From: Xanthobacter autotrophicus Py2
Lineage (GTDB): Bacteria > Pseudomonadota > Alphaproteobacteria > Rhizobiales > Xanthobacteraceae
Reading direction: 5' to 3'
Length of the DNA stretch: 64,000 bases
Assembly (NCBI GenBank): GCA_000017645.1
Contig: CP000781.1
Coordinates: forward strand, 248,001-312,000
In this document: positions 41,200 through 50,400 of the stretch, in pieces
How positions within the stretch are numbered: position 1 is the first letter of the stretch
How the letters are laid out: the number at the start of each line of letters is the position of its first letter
The notes under the pieces: generated by a model
Database searches by the model: none
The model's input: the letters and a program-made list of their open reading frames with translations, nothing else
Told to the model about the DNA's origin: nothing
Position numbers and translations under genes: made by a program

Positions 41200-42198
41200 A
41201 TGCGAGGGGCCGGGCGGGTGCTGTATGACGCCGAGTATCTGACGCGGATCGAAGCCATCATCCGCGTCCATCTTCCCGAATGGGGCCTGCCGCCCGACGC
41301 GGCCCTGAACCTCATGTCCATTTCCGAGAATGCCACCTTCCGCGCCACGGCCGGCGCGGGTGACCTGGTGCTGCGGGTCTACCGGCCGGGCTATCACACG
41401 CCGGCGGAAATCCGTTCCGAGCTGGCCTGGATCGAGGCGCTGCGGGCCGAGGACGTGGTGCCCACCCCGCGCATCATCCCGACCCTGGACGGGCGTAGGC
41501 TCGTCGAGATCGACGATGGCGGCACGCCCCGCCGCATGGCCGCCTTCGCCTTCGTGCCCGGCGCCGAGCCGCAGGAGGGGGCGGACCTGCCGGGATGGTT
41601 CGGCCATCTCGGCGCCATCCATGCGCGCCTCCACGCCCATGCACGGCGCTGGGCGCGGCCGCAAGGCTTCACCCGCAAGGTTTGGGATTTCGAGAGCATG
41701 CTGGGCCAGCGCCCGCTGTGGGGCGACTTTCGCGCGGCGCTGGGCCTCGACGCGCCGGGCCGCGCGCTGCTGGAGCGCACCGCCGGGGTACTGAAGGACC
41801 GGCTCGCGCCCTTGTCCCAGCCCGGCAGCTTCGGCCTGATCCATGCCGACCTGCGCCTCGCCAACCTTCTGACGGAGGGCGAGAAGCTGACGCTGATCGA
41901 CTTCGACGATTGCGGCTTCTCGTGGTTCCTCTACGACTTCGCCGCCGCCGTCTCCTTCATCGAGCATTCGCCCGTGGTGCCGGAATTGAAGGCGGCGTGG
42001 CTTGAGGGCTACCGCACCCGTGCGCCGCTGCCTGACGATGCCGAAGATGCCCTCGACGTGTTCGTGATGCTGCGGCGGATGCTGCTCACCGCCTGGGTCG
42101 CCTCCCATGCTGAAACGCCGACGGCGCAGGCCATGGGAGTGGCCTACACCGAGGGTACGCTGGGGCTGGCGGAGGGATTTCTGGCGCGGCGGGATTGA
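41200..42198 (+). CDS. APH-fold phosphotransferase (SrkA/homoserine-kinase-like)
   Basis: From ATG 41200 the protein is 332 aa (the frame can be extended to 41131). It has the kinase-like signature: NATFRATAGAGDLVLRVYRP, catalytic HADLRLANLL and the metal-binding LIDFDDCGFSWFLYDFAAAV. Members phosphorylate small molecules or protein Ser/Thr (SrkA); the substrate is unknown here. It follows glnD by about 100 bp on the same strand. Confidence 0.82.
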   Translation: MRGAGRVLYDAEYLTRIEAIIRVHLPEWGLPPDAALNLMSISENATFRATAGAGDLVLRVYRPGYHTPAEIRSELAWIEALRAEDVVPTPRIIPTLDGRRLVEIDDGGTPRRMAAFAFVPGAEPQEGADLPGWFGHLGAIHARLHAHARRWARPQGFTRKVWDFESMLGQRPLWGDFRAALGLDAPGRALLERTAGVLKDRLAPLSQPGSFGLIHADLRLANLLTEGEKLTLIDFDDCGFSWFLYDFAAAVSFIEHSPVVPELKAAWLEGYRTRAPLPDDAEDALDVFVMLRRMLLTAWVASHAETPTAQAMGVAYTEGTLGLAEGFLARRD

Positions 42199-42225
42199 GG
42201 ACCACCACCGGCGACTGGCGCCGGG

Positions 42226-42750
42226 TCAGCCGGCCGAAACGCGCCGCCCTTCCTTGTAGGCGTCGATCCACTTGTGGATCTCCGTGACGTGCTCGGACTC
42301 CTCCTCGAAGAACTCCTTGGCGAGCACCTTGATCTCAGGGTCGGTGGTCGTCTCGAAGATCTTCTTGTAATAGCGGAAGCTTGCTTCTTCCGCGTCGCGG
42401 GCGATCTCGAGTGCCTCGCCATGACCGATGAAGGGGTCTGCGGCCCAGATCCCCGCCGTTTCCGGGCTTTCGAGATCGGGCCAATTGTATTCACCAGCCT
42501 TCAGATCGGGCATCTCGCGGAACGTCGCGCGTGCGCGGGCATCCGCGAGATGCATCCTCGAATAATCCGACAGCCGCCGGAAGAGCTTGGCGACGTCCTT
42601 GTTGCCGCAGCTCTCCATGACGTCGGCAAGTTCGCCGAACCGAAGAGCCGCCTCCTCCTCAAGCTTTACGGCATAAGCCAGGAATTCACCGACGCTGTCC
42701 AAAGTGGCACCCTCCAGAAATCCAAAGCAATCAAACGTGGTGTCAGGCAT
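42226..42750 (-). CDS. Ferritin-like (rubrerythrin-type) di-iron protein
   Basis: The 174-aa protein has the four-helix ferritin-like layout with paired acidic/His ligands: VKLEEEAALRFGELADVM, SRMHLADARARA, ARDAEEASFRYYKKIF and EFFEEESEHVTEIHKW. Such proteins reduce peroxide or store iron. It follows the FeSII-like ferredoxin by 34 bp, which could donate electrons to it. ATG 42750 is preferred to a longer start that overlaps the ferredoxin gene. Confidence 0.82.
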   Translation of the reverse strand: MPDTTFDCFGFLEGATLDSVGEFLAYAVKLEEEAALRFGELADVMESCGNKDVAKLFRRLSDYSRMHLADARARATFREMPDLKAGEYNWPDLESPETAGIWAADPFIGHGEALEIARDAEEASFRYYKKIFETTTDPEIKVLAKEFFEEESEHVTEIHKWIDAYKEGRRVSAG

Positions 42751-42784
42751 GCCGGCGATTGAGACGCCCGGCGTAGCCCGTTTT

Positions 42785-43150
42785 TCACGCCTCGGCGGGG
42801 CAGTGCTCGTAATGGATGATGACTTCTTCCTCACGGGCGATGAACTGGCAGGCCAGACGATAGGGCGGCGCTACATCGTTGACTTCCGCATCCGTGATCT
42901 GCTCTTCGGTAATCTTGCCTAGCTCCTTGAGCTTGGTCTTTTCCCGCTCCGTCAGCGCAATCGCCATGCGCGGCTTGCCCTCGACATATTCCACACGGAT
43001 GAGGCAGGAGCCGCACTCGCCTTCCTGGCATTCGAAGGGAATCTTCACCCCGTTCGCGCGGGCGACGGTGAGGATGGTGCCCGTATCGCCGGCCGTAGCG
43101 TAGGCGCGCTTGTCCTTGGTGGTGGTCGAGCGGAAAGTGATAATGGGCAT
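42785..43150 (-). CDS. [2Fe-2S] ferredoxin, FeSII (Shethna)-like
   Basis: The 121-aa ferredoxin has cluster ligands in CQEGECGSC (Cys41, Cys46, Cys49) and Cys101 (YRLACQF). It shows strong resemblance to the Azotobacter Shethna FeSII protein in GVKIPFECQ, the LTEREKTKLKELGKI helix and PPYRLACQ. FeSII proteins bind nitrogenase and protect it from oxygen. Here it lies with a ferritin-like gene and not with nif genes. The homology is good; the protective role is inferred and depends on nitrogenase elsewhere in the genome. Confidence 0.85.
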   Translation of the reverse strand: MPIITFRSTTTKDKRAYATAGDTGTILTVARANGVKIPFECQEGECGSCLIRVEYVEGKPRMAIALTEREKTKLKELGKITEEQITDAEVNDVAPPYRLACQFIAREEEVIIHYEHCPAEA

Positions 43151-43507
43151 GATGGTATTCCGGTGATCTAGAATTTAAAAAAACTTCGCACACGCAATAT
43201 TATGGGATGACATCAAACTGATATATTTTGCGGATGCGTCAGGCGAACTTTCCCAACATAAATCTAGAATAGCTTTAGGTTCTTGATTTATGTCATTTCG
43301 ATGGGAAATATTTGGGCGCCCCGACCTTGTGGCTTCCAACTTGGGCTTGGCTTGAGCGCGAGTGGCGCGAGACCCCGCGAGGGACCCCGAACGTGACCAG
43401 GGATATGACCCTTGGCCGGGACGTTCCGATTCTCGCGGCCATGGCTGCACCCAGCAAAAAGGGCGGCCTCTCGGCCGCCCTTCAGCTTGCTTCAGATCAG
43501 TGCCGGA
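43151..43507. other. AT-rich leader of the FeSII operon and pnp terminator region
   Basis: Positions 43160-43320 are far more AT-rich than the flanks and contain two copies of ATCTAGAAT (43167-43175 and 43262-43270). No -24/-12 sigma-54 promoter, NifA TGT-N10-ACA or full FNR/FixK box could be found. The right end holds the pnp terminator. It looks like acquired or strongly regulated promoter DNA. Confidence 0.5.
43456..43482 (-). terminator. Rho-independent terminator of pnp
   Basis: AAGGGCGGCC (43459-43468) pairs with GGCCGCCCTT (43473-43482) around a 4-base loop, and the A-run at 43456-43460 becomes a U-run on the minus strand, 26 bp after the pnp stop. Confidence 0.9.
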
Positions 43508-45700
43508 TCACTCGGCAGCGCCGGCCTCGTCGCCGGTGGCCGCCGGGGCGGCGGCACGGGCGGCGTCGCGCTCGGCCTTGGCCTTGGCTTCCAGGTCCTC
43601 GCCGGTGGTCTGGTCCACCACCTTCATGGACAGGCGGGTCTTGCCGCGCTCGTCGAAGCCCATGAGCTTGACCTTGACCTTGTCGCCTTCCTTGACCACG
43701 TCGGAGGGCTTGGCCACGCGCTCGTTGGCCATCTGCGACACGTGGACGAGGCCGTCCTTGGAGCCGAAGAAGTTCACGAAGGCGCCGAAGTCCACCACCT
43801 TCACGACGGTGCCTTCATAGATCTGTCCCACTTCCGGCTCGGAAGCGATGGACTTGATCCAGTTGATGGCGGCCTTGATGGCGTCGCCCGAGGCCGAGGC
43901 GATCTTGATGGTGCCGTCGTCCTCGATGTTGATCTTGGCGCCGGTCTTCTCGACGATCTCGCGGATCACCTTGCCGCCGGAGCCGATCACTTCGCGGATC
44001 TTGTCCACGGCGATCTTCATCACCTCGATGCGCGGGGCGTGCTCGCCGAGTTCCGCGCGGGCGGTGGTGAGGGCCTTGGCCATCTCGCCGAGGATGTGGA
44101 CGCGGCCGTCCTTCGCCTGGGTGAGGGCGACCTTCATGATCTCCTCGGTGATGCCGGCGATCTTGATGTCCATCTGGAGCGAGGTCACGCCCTGCTCGGT
44201 GCCGGCCACCTTGAAGTCCATGTCGCCGAGGTGATCCTCGTCGCCGAGGATGTCGGAGAGCACGGCGAACTTCTCACCCTCGAGGATGAGGCCCATGGCG
44301 ATGCCCGCCACCGGGCGGCGCAGCGGCACGCCCGCATCCATCAGCGCCAGCGAGGTGCCGCAGACGGTGGCCATGGAGGACGAGCCGTTGGACTCGAGGA
44401 TCTCCGACACCACGCGCAGGGTGTAGGGGAACTCGTGCTTGGCCGGCAGCATGGGGTGGATGGCGCGCCAGGCGAGCTTGCCGTGGCCGATCTCGCGGCG
44501 GCCGGGGGAGCCCATGCGGCCGGTCTCGCCCACGGAGAAGGGCGGGAAGTTGTAATGCAGCAGGAAGTGCTCCTTGTAGGTGCCTTCCAGGCTGTCGATG
44601 AACTGCTCGTCCTCGCCGGTGCCCAGCGTGGCGACGACCAGGGCCTGCGTCTCGCCGCGGGTGAACAAAGCGGAGCCGTGGGCGCGGGGCAGGATGCCCA
44701 CTTCCGACACGATGGGACGCACGGTGTAGACGTCGCGGCCGTCGATGCGGATGCCGTCGTCGAGGATGTTCCAGCGCACGATCTTGGCTTCGAGCGCCTT
44801 GAGCACGTCGGAGACGACCTGGGCGGTCGGCACCTTGGTGCCGTCGAGCGCCAGTTCCTCGTAATACTTCTTCACCTTGGACTTGGCGGCGCCGACGGCG
44901 GCGTAGCGGTCCTGCTTCTGCTTGATCTTGTAGGCGGCGCGCAGGTCGGCCTCGGCGATCTCGCGGACCTTGGACTCCACTTCGGAGACATCGGCCGGCT
45001 GGAAGTTGCGCGGCTCCTTGGCGGCCTTCTCGGCCAGCTTGATGATGGCCTCGATCACCGGCTGGAAGTGGCGGTGGCCGAACATCACGGCGCCGAGCAT
45101 GATCTCCTCGGGCAGCTCCTTGGCTTCCGATTCCACCATGAGCACGGCGTCGCCCGTGCCGGCGACCACGAGCTCAAGCGCGCTTTCCTTCACCTCGTCG
45201 ACGGTGGGGTTGAGCACGTACTCGTTGTCAATGAAGCCCACGCGCGCAGCGCCCACCGGGCCCATGAAGGGCACGCCGGAGAGGGTGAGGGCGGCCGAGG
45301 CGGCGACCATGGCGACCACGTCGGGGTCGTTCTCCAGGTCATGCGCCAGCACGGTGATGACCACCTGGGTGTCGCACTTGTAGCCTTCGGGGAACAGCGG
45401 GCGGATCGGGCGGTCGATGAGGCGGGAGACCAGGGTCTCCTTCTCGGAGGGACGGCCCTCGCGCTTGAAATAGCCGCCGGGGATGCGGCCCGCGGCGTAG
45501 GTCTTTTCCTGGTAGTTCACGGTCAGGGGGAAGAAGTCCTGGCCGGGCTTGGGCTCGCGGGCGGAAACTACGGTGGCGAGCACCTTGGTGTCGCCGTAGG
45601 TGGCGAGCACCGAGCCGTCGGCCTGGCGGGCCATCTTGCCGGTCTCGAGGGTGAGGGTGCGGCCACCCCAGTCCAGCTCTTCGCGATGGATGTCGAACAT
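43508..45700 (-). CDS. pnp: Polyribonucleotide nucleotidyltransferase (PNPase)
   Basis: The 730-aa enzyme has two RNase PH domains ([60 protein letters not shown]), a KH domain ([20 protein letters not shown]) and an S1 domain ([20 protein letters not shown]). It degrades RNA 3'-5' with phosphate. ATG 45700 ([16 protein letters not shown]) is the conserved start; the longer frame is not conserved. It lies 281 bp after rpsO as in most proteobacteria. Confidence 0.96.
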   Translation of the reverse strand: MFDIHREELDWGGRTLTLETGKMARQADGSVLATYGDTKVLATVVSAREPKPGQDFFPLTVNYQEKTYAAGRIPGGYFKREGRPSEKETLVSRLIDRPIRPLFPEGYKCDTQVVITVLAHDLENDPDVVAMVAASAALTLSGVPFMGPVGAARVGFIDNEYVLNPTVDEVKESALELVVAGTGDAVLMVESEAKELPEEIMLGAVMFGHRHFQPVIEAIIKLAEKAAKEPRNFQPADVSEVESKVREIAEADLRAAYKIKQKQDRYAAVGAAKSKVKKYYEELALDGTKVPTAQVVSDVLKALEAKIVRWNILDDGIRIDGRDVYTVRPIVSEVGILPRAHGSALFTRGETQALVVATLGTGEDEQFIDSLEGTYKEHFLLHYNFPPFSVGETGRMGSPGRREIGHGKLAWRAIHPMLPAKHEFPYTLRVVSEILESNGSSSMATVCGTSLALMDAGVPLRRPVAGIAMGLILEGEKFAVLSDILGDEDHLGDMDFKVAGTEQGVTSLQMDIKIAGITEEIMKVALTQAKDGRVHILGEMAKALTTARAELGEHAPRIEVMKIAVDKIREVIGSGGKVIREIVEKTGAKINIEDDGTIKIASASGDAIKAAINWIKSIASEPEVGQIYEGTVVKVVDFGAFVNFFGSKDGLVHVSQMANERVAKPSDVVKEGDKVKVKLMGFDERGKTRLSMKVVDQTTGEDLEAKAKAERDAARAAAPAATGDEAGAAE

Positions 45701-45981
45701 GAGTGTTCTTTCTTGATTCAGGCGCGACGCAGGCAAGCCATGAGCAAGACGGCCGGACGCGCCGCGCGAAGCTGCTCCCTCAAGAGGAGGCTCCGACGGT
45801 TGCGTCCGGCGATCCTGCCATGACCTGTCCTTCGTGCGCGGACCCGCAGCCGGCCCCATGCCCGCTGCGTAAAGCACGCCTCTTCAAGGCGCGCACGGCG
45901 CCGGCCCTCCATGGGCCGGGCCGCTGCTGAACCCGCCGGCGCGGGTCTTCGACCGGTGCCGGGCGGGTCATTCTCACCGCG
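45701..45981. other. 281-bp rpsO-pnp spacer (pnp leader)
   Basis: GC-rich sequence with several short inverted repeats such as the GGCCC/GGGCC blocks near 45903-45920. In many bacteria the pnp leader forms an autoregulatory stem cut by RNase III; such a role is plausible but no specific hairpin is assigned. Confidence 0.35.
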
Positions 45982-46251
45982 TCAGCGGCGGATGCCGAGA
46001 CGCTCGATGAGGGACTTGTAGCGCCCTTCGTCCTTCTTCTTCAGATAGTCGAGAAGGCTGCGGCGCTGGGACACGAGCTTCAGCAGCCCGCGGCGCGAAT
46101 GGTTGTCCTTGTGATGGGACTTGAAGTGACCGGTGAGGTTGGTGATCCGCTCGGTGAGGATCGCCACCTGCACTTCCGGCGAACCCGTGTCGCCGTCCTT
46201 CGCGCCAAAATCCTTGATCAGCGCCTGCTTGCGCTCTGCTGTGATCGACAT
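45982..46251 (-). CDS. rpsO: 30S ribosomal protein S15
   Basis: The 89-aa protein has the conserved S15 sequence ([60 protein letters not shown]). It binds 16S rRNA helix 22 early in 30S assembly. ATG 46251 follows AAAGGA. Full length. Confidence 0.97.
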   Translation of the reverse strand: MSITAERKQALIKDFGAKDGDTGSPEVQVAILTERITNLTGHFKSHHKDNHSRRGLLKLVSQRRSLLDYLKKKDEGRYKSLIERLGIRR

Positions 46252-46666
46252 CGGTCCATCCTTTCAACGAGAGTGGGGTGGAAGCCCTTGGGATGAGCCA
46301 CCGGGTTGCCGGATGGCCGTTCAGGCTTCCGCTCGGCCGGGCCGGGATGTCGTCCAGCACGGTCGAGGCAAAACGCGGACGGCGGCGCCTTTCGGCACCG
46401 TCCGCGCGGCGGACTATATCCAGTTTTCCCCGTGAAACCAGAGGAATGTTCACGCTGGCTGGTGGGGGTGGTTTGGCACCAGCGGCGGCCAACTCCCCCC
46501 GCCCGAACTCGGCTGTTGCCGAGATCGTTCCCCCGAGCTGAAGCCGGAAACATCCGGCTTCAGCTCGGGAGAGGGGTCCACGGTGGGCCGGTCGAGGCCG
46601 CAGACCTGAACGCAGATGCTGCGACCTCGGCGTTTGCCGTGCTGCCGGGTCCGACGGGAGAAGGTG
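46252..46666. other. 415-bp region between rpsO and the solute-binding protein gene
   Basis: Contains the rpsO promoter region and, at 46532-46569, a perfect 17-bp hairpin with a 4-base loop. No protein-like frame was found. The hairpin probably ends the solute-binding-protein transcript. Confidence 0.45.
46532..46569. terminator. Perfect 17-bp stem-loop downstream of the solute-binding protein gene
   Basis: Arms at 46532-46548 and 46553-46569 are exactly complementary around AACA. No U-run follows on the minus strand, so it may be a transcript-stabilising or Rho-assisted end rather than an intrinsic terminator. It lies 98 bp after the stop of the gene at 46667. Confidence 0.5.
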
Positions 46667-48262
46667 CTACTGCATCCCGATGGTGGTCAGGTCCTGGAAC
46701 CAGTGCTGGGCCTGCACGAAGCTCTTCACCTTGGGCGAGAGCGCATGCGGGTTGGTGTCATGCACCACCCACACCAGCACCGCGTCGTCCACGACGGTCT
46801 GGTGTACCTGGGCCAGCAGCGCGTCCTGCTTCTGGGTGTCGAAGGTGTGCTTGGCCTCGTCGATCAGTGCGTCCACCTTGGGGTTGGCATAAAAGCCCCA
46901 GTTGACGCCCACCGGCGCCACCTGCCGGCTGTCGAAGAAGCGGATGAGGGCGTAGAGCGGGTCCGAGGTCACATAGGCGATGTTGTTGGCGGTGATGCCC
47001 GCGTTCGAGGGGTCCTTCGCCCCCTTGCGCCAGGCGGTATAGAGCGCCTCCAGCTCCACTACCTTGAACTCCACGTCCACGCCGATTTCCTTGAAGCTCG
47101 CCTGCAGGAACTCGTTCATGGGCAGGGAGAGCATCTGGCCGGTACCGCCCGCGGCGATGATGAAGGTGGCCTTCAGCGGCTTCTCGGGGGAATAGCCGGC
47201 TTCCTTCACCAGCTTCTTGGCGGCCTCGGGATCATACTTGAGGTCGAACTCCGGCTTGCCGAACCAGGGGCTGGACACGTCGACCTGACCCTTGGCCGGC
47301 TTGGCGAGGCCGTTCATCAGCTCCACCACGCCGTCGCGATCCACGGCGAGGTTGAGCGCCTTGCGCAGGCGCACGTCGGTCCAGGGCGAGCCGGGCAGTA
47401 CCGAGAGGTGGTAGTTCCATACGTGCGGGGTGACGTTGGTGACGATCTTCATGCCCGCCGACTTCAGCTGGGGCACGGCGTCCGGCGCCGGAGTCTCGAT
47501 CAGGTCCACCTGGCCGGCGAGCAGCGCATTGGTGCGGGTCAGCGCCTCCGGCATGGGGATGAGGATCATGCGGTCGGTCTTGGGCAGGCGGGTCTTGTCC
47601 CAATAGTCGGGGTTCTTGACCAGCTCCAGCCGCTCGCGGGGCACCAGCTTGTCCTGCTTGAACGGCCCGGTGCCGGACGGGCTCTGGGCGAACTTGTCCC
47701 AGTCGCGGCCGAGCTTCTCATACTGGGCGGGGCTGGACACCAGGAACCACAGCATCTGGTAGGGGAAGAACGAGTCCACGTCCTTGGTGGTGATCTCGAC
47801 GGTATTATCGTCGATCTTCTTCCAGGAGGCGATGCCGGGCAGGCGGGTCTTCACCTGGGCGGCCTGGCGCTTGTCGTAGTGGGGCGCCTTCTCGTCCAGC
47901 ACCTTGTCGAGGTTCCACACCACCGCATCGGCGTTGAAATCGCTGCCGTCGTGGAATTTCACGCCCTTGCGCAGGGTGAAGATCCACTTCTTCTGGTCGG
48001 CGGGGTCCACCTTCCATTCGGTGGCGAGGCCCGGCACCAGCTTGCCGGGGCGGTCGGCCACGTTCATCTCCCACGCCACCAGCGGGTCGTAGAGGGTGTA
48101 GCCGGTGAATTGATAGGCACCTGCCCCACGATCAGGCTGTCCCGTGGTCTGGGGAATGTCAGCCATGGAGATGCCGTAGCGGACCACGCTTTCAGCCCGG
48201 GCCGGGGCCGCCAGTGCAACGGCGGCGAAAAAAGCAGCGGCTAGGGAATGTCTAAACGCCAT
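46667..48262 (-). CDS. ABC transporter family-5 solute-binding protein
   Basis: This 531-aa precursor has a signal peptide (LAAAFFAAVALAAPARA) and the SBP_bac_5 (DppA/OppA) features YTLYDPLVAWE, KKWIFTLRKGVKFHDGSDFN and LRKALNLAVDRDGVVELM. It binds peptides or related solutes in the periplasm. No permease or ATPase genes are adjacent, so it is an orphan binding protein. It interrupts the usual truB-rpsO neighbourhood and ends in a strong hairpin. Confidence 0.87.
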   Translation of the reverse strand: MAFRHSLAAAFFAAVALAAPARAESVVRYGISMADIPQTTGQPDRGAGAYQFTGYTLYDPLVAWEMNVADRPGKLVPGLATEWKVDPADQKKWIFTLRKGVKFHDGSDFNADAVVWNLDKVLDEKAPHYDKRQAAQVKTRLPGIASWKKIDDNTVEITTKDVDSFFPYQMLWFLVSSPAQYEKLGRDWDKFAQSPSGTGPFKQDKLVPRERLELVKNPDYWDKTRLPKTDRMILIPMPEALTRTNALLAGQVDLIETPAPDAVPQLKSAGMKIVTNVTPHVWNYHLSVLPGSPWTDVRLRKALNLAVDRDGVVELMNGLAKPAKGQVDVSSPWFGKPEFDLKYDPEAAKKLVKEAGYSPEKPLKATFIIAAGGTGQMLSLPMNEFLQASFKEIGVDVEFKVVELEALYTAWRKGAKDPSNAGITANNIAYVTSDPLYALIRFFDSRQVAPVGVNWGFYANPKVDALIDEAKHTFDTQKQDALLAQVHQTVVDDAVLVWVVHDTNPHALSPKVKSFVQAQHWFQDLTTIGMQ

Positions 48263-48399
48263 GAAAACGTCCTTCCGTGGAGTGCCCCCACGGAAGCAAC
48301 GCAAGACGCATGCCGCATTGTATGCAATGCGCCAGATACGCTCAGCTCAGAAAGGTTCGCCCTTTTGGTGCGCGCAGTCCGGTCCGACGTTTACGGGTC

Positions 48400-48506
48400 G
48401 TCATGGCCGGCTTGACCCGGCCATCCATGTGGCTGGGCCGCGCCGAAGGCTCCGAACGGAGCGACCAGCGGCACGCGTGGATGCCCGGCACAAGGCCGGG
48501 CATGAC
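48400..48506. repeat. Large imperfect inverted repeat in the SBP-truB gap
   Basis: GTCATGGCCGGCTTGACC at 48400-48417 and the complementary block ending in CATGAC at 48506 form arms of about 28 bases around a 50-base middle (for example TCCATG/ACGTGGA). Elements with TCATGCCCGG...CCGGGCATGA arms are common interspersed repeats in alphaproteobacteria. No gene. Confidence 0.6.
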
Positions 48507-48546
48507 AGGGGTGAGGGATGCCCCTTTTTGAATTGCCAAACAGGCT

Positions 48547-49638
48547 TCAGCGCTTGCCGCGGCGCGGGGGCTTCTTGTCCTTCTGGCCCCAGTTGAAGAC
48601 GCGGTGGGGGAAGATCTCGCCTGCGTCCACGTCGCCGATGGCGATGAGGGCGCCCTGGCAGGTAATGGCCGCATGGCCCTGCACGATGGGCGCGTCGCGC
48701 CCGCGCAGGATCACGCTCTGGCCGCAGCGCAGGCGATGGGCGTCGGGTGGGGTGACGGCGATCTGGGGGATCTCCTCCAGCGCCAGCGCCACCGGGTCGA
48801 GGGCGTCCATCAGGGCTTCCTCGCCGGCCTCGGCGCGCTCGCGCATCTCGTCGAGGGGCACCAGGTCCTCTTCCAGGAACGGCCCGACGCAGGCCCGGCG
48901 CAGGGCCGAGACGTGGCCGCGCGCGTCCAGCATGCGGCCGAGGTCGCGGGCGATGGCGCGCACATAGGTACCCTTGCCGCATTCGGCTTCCAGCACCGCA
49001 TGGTCGGCGTCGGGCCGCTCCACCAGCTCGATGCGGAAGATGGTGACCGGGCGGGGCTGGAGCACCACCTCCTCGCCCTCGCGGGCGAGGTCATAGGCGC
49101 GCTCGCCGCCGATCTTGAGGGCCGAATAGGCCGGCGGCACCTGCATGATCTCGCCCCGGAAGGCGGCGAGCGCGGCGACGATGTCCGCGTCGGTGGGGCG
49201 ATGGTCGGAGGTGACCACGGCCTTGCCCTCGCTGTCGTCGGTGTCGGTCTCGACGCCGAAGCGCACCGTGAAGCGGTAGGTCTTGCGGCCGTCCATCACG
49301 TAAGGGACGGTCTTGGTGGCCTCGCCGAAGGCGATGGGCAGGCAGCCGGAGGCCAGCGGGTCCAGGGTGCCGGCGTGGCCGGCCTTGCGGGCGCCGAAGA
49401 TGCGCTTCACCACCGCCACCGCCTGGGTGGAGGTCATGCCCGTGGGCTTGTCCAGCAGCACCCAGCCGTCCAGGTCGCGCTTGGGCGCGCGCGGGCGGTT
49501 GTCCTGCTCGCGGGAAGCGCGGGGGGCTTCGGCGCCGTCCGGCAGGGCCTGAGCGGCGGTCGCATCGGCCGCGACGGGGGCGTCAGCCTCGGCGGCGAGG
49601 ATCGGGGCGGCGGCGTCGGCAGCAAAGGGGGCGGTCAT
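48547..49638 (-). CDS. truB: tRNA pseudouridine-55 synthase
   Basis: The 363-aa protein has the TruB signature [20 protein letters not shown] and the catalytic Asp in [20 protein letters not shown], with [10 protein letters not shown] at the tail. It makes pseudouridine 55 in the T-loop. An Ala-rich N-terminal extension of about 55 residues is not conserved. Its ATG overlaps the rbfA stop by 4 bp. The following gene in the operon is the orphan binding protein, not rpsO. Confidence 0.95.
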   Translation of the reverse strand: MTAPFAADAAAPILAAEADAPVAADATAAQALPDGAEAPRASREQDNRPRAPKRDLDGWVLLDKPTGMTSTQAVAVVKRIFGARKAGHAGTLDPLASGCLPIAFGEATKTVPYVMDGRKTYRFTVRFGVETDTDDSEGKAVVTSDHRPTDADIVAALAAFRGEIMQVPPAYSALKIGGERAYDLAREGEEVVLQPRPVTIFRIELVERPDADHAVLEAECGKGTYVRAIARDLGRMLDARGHVSALRRACVGPFLEEDLVPLDEMRERAEAGEEALMDALDPVALALEEIPQIAVTPPDAHRLRCGQSVILRGRDAPIVQGHAAITCQGALIAIGDVDAGEIFPHRVFNWGQKDKKPPRRGKR

Positions 49639-50090
49639 TCGGCGTCGGTCTCTTTGTCGGTGTCGGTGTTGGCGTCCGGGGACGTGTCATCCGAGGAGGT
49701 GTCATCGAGGTCGCGCACCACCTTGGGCGAGCGCAGCAGGGCGTCCATGCGGGCACCCTCGTCGAACGAGGTGTCCTCGCGGAAGCGCAGCTCGGGCACG
49801 GATTTCAGCTCCATGCGGCGGCCGACCTCCAGGCGCAGGTAGCGGGCATTGGCCGCCAGCGCCTTGATCACCGGGGTGATGTCCTTGCCGCCGAGGGGCA
49901 TGACGTAGCAGGTGGCGATCTTGAGGTCCGGCGACATGCGCACCTCAGGCACCGTGATGATGTGGGCGGCGAGCACCGGATCGGTGACGGAGCCGCGCTG
50001 GAGCACGTCGGCCAGCGCGTGGCGGACAAGCTCGCCCACGCGCAGCATGCGCTGGGAGGGGCCGCCCCCCGTGCGGGTATCAGGTTTCAT
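49635..50090 (-). CDS. rbfA: 30S ribosome-binding factor RbfA
   Basis: This 151-aa protein has [20 protein letters not shown] and the beta-alpha KH-like core [20 protein letters not shown], ending in an acidic Asp/Thr-rich tail. It aids late 30S maturation at low temperature. It overlaps truB by 4 bp (ATGA) and follows infB at 310 bp. Confidence 0.95.
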   Translation of the reverse strand: MKPDTRTGGGPSQRMLRVGELVRHALADVLQRGSVTDPVLAAHIITVPEVRMSPDLKIATCYVMPLGGKDITPVIKALAANARYLRLEVGRRMELKSVPELRFREDTSFDEGARMDALLRSPKVVRDLDDTSSDDTSPDANTDTDKETDAE

Positions 50091-50400
50091 GGGTCTAGAA
50101 TGCCTTTGCGGGTGCCGGGCTTTGGCTGGACCGTGGCCGGGGCACCTTCTCCTTCAAAAGGGAGCGGACGGGTTTGGACCGTGCCGCTCCGGTTGGTTTT
50201 CCTCACCCCCGACGCCTTGCGCCTTCTTTCACTTGCGGAGTCCGCGCGCGGAAGAAGGGAGCGGGCTGCGGTGGTGCCGCCGGCACCGTCGTCAGACGGT
50301 CCTGCCGGCGAAAGCGCCTTCCCCCTCCCAACCCTCCCCCGCAGGCAGGAGAGGGCTCAACCCCGTGACGGGAGAGGGATTTGGCGACCTGTCGCCCGCC
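50091..50400. other. 310-bp infB-rbfA gap
   Basis: Contains alternating short inverted GGAGAGGG/CCCTCCC-type blocks (50325-50380) typical of intergenic low-complexity repeats. No gene and no clear promoter. Confidence 0.4.

Noticed and set aside
43151..43320. NifA/sigma-54 control of the FeSII operon
   Set aside because: No GG-N10-GC at -24/-12 and no TGT-N10-ACA found on either strand.
43412..45823. 803-aa open frame antisense to pnp
   Set aside because: Composition is that of an antisense frame; pnp is unambiguous.
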